Below, in pieces: positions 31,597-35,574 of a stretch of DNA of 35,574 nucleotides (positions are counted from its first letter, which is position 1; each line of letters begins with the position of its first letter). The notes below the pieces were generated by a model. That model saw only the letters and a program-made list of their open reading frames with translations. It searched no databases and was not told where the DNA came from. Origin of the DNA: an uncultured Eubacteriales bacterium (GTDB taxonomy: Bacteria > Bacillota > Clostridia > Christensenellales > CAG-138). The translations under genes and the position numbers were made by a program. The stretch is from contig UQRU01000010.1 in NCBI GenBank assembly GCA_900543475.1, forward strand, positions 1 through 35,574, in the 5' to 3' direction.

Positions 31597-32456
31597 TCGC
31601 CGTGTTGAAGCACGAGCTGCGCTTGTATTTCCATTCCCTCACCGCCTATGTATTCGGCGCCTTTTTGCTGGCCTTTGTCGGGATCGGCGCCATGCTGTAC
31701 AACATCCAGGCGGCAGTGAGCAATTTTGAATTCGTCCTCAGCTTCGGCAGCCTGGTCTTTGTGGTGATCGTTCCCATCCTTACCATGCGGGTCATCGCCG
31801 AGGAGCGCAAGCAAAAAACCGACCAGCTTCTCTATGCCCTGCCCATCACCACCACCCAGGTGATCCTGGGCAAATATTTGGCCCTGCTGGTGGTATACCT
31901 GATCCCCTTGGCTTTGATCAGCCTGTATCCCCTGCTGTTCGCCCAGTTTGGCGAGGTATATCTGCCCACCTCCTATGGTTCTATCCTGGCCTTTTTTGTC
32001 CTGGGGGCTGCCCTCATCGCCCTGGGGGTGTTCATCTCTTCCCTCACGGATAACCAGGGCTTTGCAGCCGGCATCGGCATTGCGGCTATATTGCTCAACT
32101 ACTACAGCGTAAGCCTTTCGGAATATATTTCCTCCACCGCCTTTGGCTCCTTGGCCGCCCTGTGCGTGCTGGTGGTGCTATTGGCCATGCTGGTGAAATA
32201 CCTGACCAAAAACGAAACCCTAGCCTATTTTGGCGCCGGCGGGTTATTGGTGCTGATCATGGGCTTCTATATGTACGACCCAACCAAATTTGAAGGGCTG
32301 TTGCCACAGGTCATGGCAGACCTTTCCCTGTTTGAGCGGTTCTATGTGTTCGTCAACGGGGTCTTCGACATGACCGCCATCGTATATTACCTGACGGTGA
32401 TCATTTTCTTCTTATTCCTGGCCGTACAATCCCTTGAGAAAAGGAGGTACAATTGA
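31593..32456 (+). CDS. ABC-2 type permease, GldF-like
   Basis: The 287-residue integral membrane protein has about six hydrophobic segments (FGAFLLAFVGIGAMLY, FGSLVFVVIVPILTMRVI, ALLVVYLIPLALISLY and others) and the family phrase MRVIAEERKQKTDQLLYALP of the ABC-2/GldF group. Its ATG overlaps the ATPase stop by 4 nt, and its TGA overlaps the next ATG by 1 nt, so the operon is tightly coupled. It would form the channel energised by the upstream ATPase. Confidence 0.9.
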   Translation: MIAVLKHELRLYFHSLTAYVFGAFLLAFVGIGAMLYNIQAAVSNFEFVLSFGSLVFVVIVPILTMRVIAEERKQKTDQLLYALPITTTQVILGKYLALLVVYLIPLALISLYPLLFAQFGEVYLPTSYGSILAFFVLGAALIALGVFISSLTDNQGFAAGIGIAAILLNYYSVSLSEYISSTAFGSLAALCVLVVLLAMLVKYLTKNETLAYFGAGGLLVLIMGFYMYDPTKFEGLLPQVMADLSLFERFYVFVNGVFDMTAIVYYLTVIIFFLFLAVQSLEKRRYN

Positions 32457-33919
32457 TGGAAAAGCCGGATACCCACCTGCCCGAAAAAAAGAAAAGCACC
32501 CAGCGGGAGGCTGGCCGCGTGGCCTTTCGAGGCGGTTCCTATTCCCTCCTGATCTCCCTGATGGTACTGGCCATCTTGGTGGTGGTGAATGTATTTGTTT
32601 CCGCCCTGCCTACCAACCTGACCAAATATGACATCAGCTCCAGCAAGCTCTATTCCATCACCAGCAACACCAAAGTGGTGGTCAACGGCCTGGAAGACGA
32701 CGTAACCATCTACTGGATCGTCCAATCCGGGGAGGAAGACCAGGTGATCGAAAACCTGCTGGGCAAATACGAAAGCCTATCGGAACACATCTCCGTGGTC
32801 AAACGCAACCCGGACGTATATCCCACCTTTGCCCAACAGTATACGGACGAGACCGTTTACAACAACAGCCTGGTGGTGGAATGCGGGGATCGCAGCCGCT
32901 ACATCAGCTACGATGACATCTACCTTCAGGAGACGGACATCTACTCCTATACCTACACCACCTCCTTCGATGGGGAGGGGGCCATCACCTCAGCCATCGA
33001 CTATGTGGTCAGCGAGGAGCTGCCGCAGCTGTATGTGTTGGAGGGCCACGGGGAAACGGAATTGCCCGCCACCTTCTTGGATCAGGTGGAAAAGGAGAAC
33101 ATCGAGGTGACCACCTTCTCCCTGCTTACGGTGGACGCGGTGCCCGAGGAAGCGGATTGCGTCATGCTCTACGCCCCGGAAAGCGATATCTCCGAAGCGG
33201 AAGCGGAAATGCTGGCCGCCTACGTTTCCGATGGGGGCAAGCTGGTGGTGATGGCCGGGCCTGTGGAGGACGCAAGCCTAGATAACCTCTATGGTCTCCT
33301 GGCAAATTACGGCATCACCGCCAACGAAGGCATCGTAGTAGAGGGAGACCGGAACTATTACGCGTTCCAGATGCCCTATGTGCTCCTGCCGGATCTGGGA
33401 GAGAGCGACATCACCGCGCCCCTTGCGGAGGCTGGGTACTTTGTATTCATGCCCATCTCCACTGGCTTGACCCTGCCGGAGGAGGCCGGCGCCGCCACGG
33501 TGACCCCTTTGTTGACCACCTCGGAAGCCGCCTTCAGCAAGATCGCCGGCTATGGGTTGGAAACCTATGAAAAGGAGGAAGGGGACCTGGACGGCCCCTT
33601 TACCCTGGGGGTCTCCATCCAGGACGGGGAGGGGCAGATGGTATGGCTCACCTCCTCCTGCTTCCTGGATGATATGTACAACGCCTATTCCTCCGGGGCC
33701 AATGTGGATATGGGCATGAACATCCTTTCCGCCCTCATCGGGGAACGGGAGGCCATTTCCATCCGCAGCAAGTCCCTCAACTACAACTATCTGACCATCA
33801 GCGAATCCGCCGCTTCCACCATCAAGGTGCTCCTTATCGGCGTATTCCCCCTGGCATATCTTGGCATAGGCATCGGCGTGGTGCTCTATAGAAGGAGGCG
33901 GCAGAATGAAGCGCGCTAA
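32456..33919 (+). CDS. GldG-like ABC-type auxiliary membrane protein
   Basis: The start at 32456 (ATG) has AAGGAGG 7-8 nt upstream; a TTG one codon earlier is less likely. The 487-residue protein has one N-terminal helix (about 29-50), a long extracytoplasmic domain of the ABC_transp_aux/GldG type (YDISSSKLYSITSNTKVVV, LYVLEGHGETELP, ADCVMLYAPESDISEAEAEM, GGKLVVMAGP), and a C-terminal helix followed by YRRRRQ. The role is as a partner of the GldA/GldF-type ABC complex, possibly acting on a surface polymer. It overlaps the next gene by 14 nt. Confidence 0.9.
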   Translation: MEKPDTHLPEKKKSTQREAGRVAFRGGSYSLLISLMVLAILVVVNVFVSALPTNLTKYDISSSKLYSITSNTKVVVNGLEDDVTIYWIVQSGEEDQVIENLLGKYESLSEHISVVKRNPDVYPTFAQQYTDETVYNNSLVVECGDRSRYISYDDIYLQETDIYSYTYTTSFDGEGAITSAIDYVVSEELPQLYVLEGHGETELPATFLDQVEKENIEVTTFSLLTVDAVPEEADCVMLYAPESDISEAEAEMLAAYVSDGGKLVVMAGPVEDASLDNLYGLLANYGITANEGIVVEGDRNYYAFQMPYVLLPDLGESDITAPLAEAGYFVFMPISTGLTLPEEAGAATVTPLLTTSEAAFSKIAGYGLETYEKEEGDLDGPFTLGVSIQDGEGQMVWLTSSCFLDDMYNAYSSGANVDMGMNILSALIGEREAISIRSKSLNYNYLTISESAASTIKVLLIGVFPLAYLGIGIGVVLYRRRRQNEAR

Positions 33920-35438
33920 AAAGCTCTATATCCTCCTGGGGGTATTGGCGGCAGCCTGCCTGGCTACCGTGATCGCCCTAGGGGTGGAGGAATATAAGGA
34001 ACAGATCCGCACCAGCGACGCGGTCATCTTGGAGATCCCCCCGGAAGAGGTAACCGCCCTTTCCTGGGAATACCAGGAGGAAGCCCTGGCCTTCCACAAG
34101 GAGGAGGATACCTGGCTCTATGACCAGGACGAGGCTTTCCCCGTGGACCCGGAAAAGATCGAAGGGTTCCTGGAACGGTTCGCTGCCTTTGGGGTCACCT
34201 TTGAGATCCAAGACGTGGAGGACTATGATCCATACGGTTTGGAGGAACCCCTTTGCACCATCCAGATTACCGCCGGGGATACGGAATATACCATTACCTT
34301 AGGGGATTTTAGCACCATGGATTCCCAGCGGTATGTGTCCATTGGGGACGGAAACGCCTATTTGGTGGCGGAGGACCCCTTGGAGGATTTTGACGCGGTG
34401 CTTTCCGATATGATTTTAGACGACGACCTGCCTATTTTGCAGGATGTCCAGCAGCTCCAATTCAGCGGAGCCTTTGCCGGCACCGTCCAATACATAGAGG
34501 ATAGCCCGGACACCTACTGTTCCCAGGATGTCTACTTCCTGCAAAGCGAGGATGGAGATCTGCCCCTGGATACCCAGCGGGTGGAAAGCTATCTGGATAC
34601 CATCACATACCTGGGGCTTTCGGAATATGCCACCTATAACGCCACCCAGGAGGAGTTGGAAAGCTATGGCTTGGATACGCCGGAACTTTCCATCCAGGCG
34701 GAGTATACGGTGGAGGACGAGGATAGCGGCGAAAGCAGCCAGGAGACCTTTGTGCTCCACATCAGCCGGGACCCGGCTCAGCTAGAAGCCCTGGCCGCCC
34801 AGGAAGCGGAAGCGGCCGCCCAGGCGGAGGCGCAGCTGGAGGAGTCGATGGACGGCGAAACGGAGACCGTGGAGGCGGAGGCCGCCGAAGAGGCGGCTGC
34901 GGAAACGGACCTGGAGGAGGAAGAGGAGATCACCGCCTATGCCCGGGTGGGGGATTCCCAGATCGTATACCTGTTGGATGGCTACGATTACCAGGCCCTC
35001 ATGGACGTTTCCTATGACGCCCTCCGGCATACCCAAGTGCTCAGCGCGGATTTCTCAACCATCCAGCAGCTGGACTTCACCCTGGAGGACAGCCGGTATA
35101 CCATCACCGCCCAGGTGGACGAGGATGCTACCGAGGACGAGGAGGATCCGGTCCTGGTCTATACGTATCAGGGGGAGGAGCTGGATATCAGCGCCCTGCA
35201 AAGCGCCATCGAAGCCCTGTCCGCGGATAGCTTCACCGATGAACAGCCCACCCAAAAGGAGGAGATCCGCTTTACCGCCCACCTGGATAACCAAAACTTC
35301 CCCACCGTGGAGGTGGTCCTCTATCGCTACGATGGCGAAAGCTGCCTGGCAGTGGTGGATGGGTCGCCGGTTTCCCTGGTGCCCCGCACCCAGGTGGTGG
35401 ACCTGATGGAAGCCCTATACGCCATCGTGCTAAGCTGA
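33906..35438 (+). CDS. DUF4340-type membrane-anchored protein with an acidic insert
   Basis: The 510-residue protein starts with a single anchor helix (about 7-27: LYILLGVLAAACLATVIALG), then two or three DUF4340-like beta repeats (EEVTALSWEYQEEALAFHKE, YTITLGDFSTMDSQRYVSIG, LDTITYLGLSEYATYN). A striking low-complexity Ala/Glu stretch lies at about 297-350 (AAQEAEAAAQAEAQLEESMD, EAAEEAAAETDLEEEEE), probably a coiled or unstructured acidic linker, after which the repeat fold resumes. DUF4340 proteins occur next to GldG-type ABC genes; their biochemical role is not known. AAGGAGG lies 7 nt before the ATG, inside the GldG gene. It is the last gene of the operon. Confidence 0.88.
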   Translation: MKRAKKLYILLGVLAAACLATVIALGVEEYKEQIRTSDAVILEIPPEEVTALSWEYQEEALAFHKEEDTWLYDQDEAFPVDPEKIEGFLERFAAFGVTFEIQDVEDYDPYGLEEPLCTIQITAGDTEYTITLGDFSTMDSQRYVSIGDGNAYLVAEDPLEDFDAVLSDMILDDDLPILQDVQQLQFSGAFAGTVQYIEDSPDTYCSQDVYFLQSEDGDLPLDTQRVESYLDTITYLGLSEYATYNATQEELESYGLDTPELSIQAEYTVEDEDSGESSQETFVLHISRDPAQLEALAAQEAEAAAQAEAQLEESMDGETETVEAEAAEEAAAETDLEEEEEITAYARVGDSQIVYLLDGYDYQALMDVSYDALRHTQVLSADFSTIQQLDFTLEDSRYTITAQVDEDATEDEEDPVLVYTYQGEELDISALQSAIEALSADSFTDEQPTQKEEIRFTAHLDNQNFPTVEVVLYRYDGESCLAVVDGSPVSLVPRTQVVDLMEALYAIVLS

Positions 35439-35467
35439 TCCGGCCAGGGCATCCCCTTAACAACGCC

Positions 35468-35544
35468 GCGTCCCCTGGGGCATTGCCCCAGGGGACGCTC
35501 AGCTTGTCGAGAAACCCCTGGGGGCTCGGGGGCCGCAGCCCCCG
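35468..35544. repeat. Tandem GC-rich palindromes at the end of the ABC operon
   Basis: The first hairpin is GCGTCCCCTGGGG-CATTG-CCCCAGGGGACGC (35468-35498), perfect over 13 bp. After CAGCTTGTCGAGAAA comes a second palindrome, CGGGGGC-CGCA-GCCCCCG (35527-35544), with an alternative pairing to GGGGGCT at 35520. Neither has a T-run. They may stop or stabilise the transcript, or be a copy of a dispersed intergenic palindromic repeat. Confidence 0.65.
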
Positions 35545-35574
35545 GAGGCTATAATCGGATTTGGCGACATGCGC

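Noticed and set aside
1..35574. CRISPR arrays, tRNA and rRNA genes
   Set aside because: No regularly spaced repeats and no cloverleaf or rRNA-like segments were recognised on either strand.

Overview
The window looks like the chromosome of a high-GC, anaerobic, Gram-positive Clostridia-type bacterium (Oscillospirales or Christensenellales-like; inference). The grounds are strong AGGAGG-type ribosome binding sites, secreted and sortase-type surface proteins, a clostridial selenocysteine (UGA-decoded) reductase subunit, BMP-family nucleoside transport, and Gld-type ABC genes. Long AT-rich intergenic gaps carry clear TTGACA/TATAAT-like promoters. No rRNA, tRNA, CRISPR array or recognisable transposase was seen.

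Layout. (1) 1-3027, minus strand: a large secreted surface protein running off the left edge and interrupted by one in-frame TAG. (2) 3269-11445, minus strand: a catabolic operon read right to left. It holds an aldehyde dehydrogenase, an XRE-cupin regulator, a GrdB-like selenoprotein, a GrdE-like partner, a class I DhnA/LsrF-type aldolase, and a frameshifted zinc alcohol dehydrogenase fused to the back half of an APC permease. A divergent ribF follows after a terminator. (3) 11794-16639: an esterase (+), a cupin protein and a D-2-hydroxyacid dehydrogenase (-), then a divergent class II aldolase and FGGY sugar kinase (+), with a 12-bp inverted repeat in the divergent promoter region. (4) 16730-25298, plus strand: adenine deaminase, an MTA/SAH-deaminase-like amidohydrolase, a BMP-type nucleoside ABC transporter (lipoprotein, two permeases, ATPase) and a second XRE-cupin regulator. 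(5) 25420-29334, minus: a 1304-residue SpaA-type adhesin behind a strong promoter and a long structured leader. (6) 29868-30440: a histidine-kinase remnant. (7) 30601-35438, plus: a four-gene Gld-like ABC system, ending in GC-rich palindromes.

How the genes may work together. Regions 2-4 read as a small-molecule catabolic island. The transporter and two deaminases point to purine nucleosides or 5'-modified nucleosides. The kinase and class II aldolase could cut a phosphorylated sugar into DHAP and an aldehyde. The aldehyde and alcohol dehydrogenases could handle aldehydes. The GrdB/GrdE pair could reductively cleave a C-N (or similar) bond in an unidentified substrate, using selenoprotein A and protein C encoded elsewhere. 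The individual family assignments are well supported; the integrated pathway is inference.

Most novel item: the Grd-like module. Its selenocysteine motif and a fitting bacterial SECIS hairpin are visible, but the partner subunit appears to lack the cysteine that in GrdE is the self-cleavage/pyruvoyl site. Its neighbours are not those of the glycine, sarcosine or betaine reductase operons.
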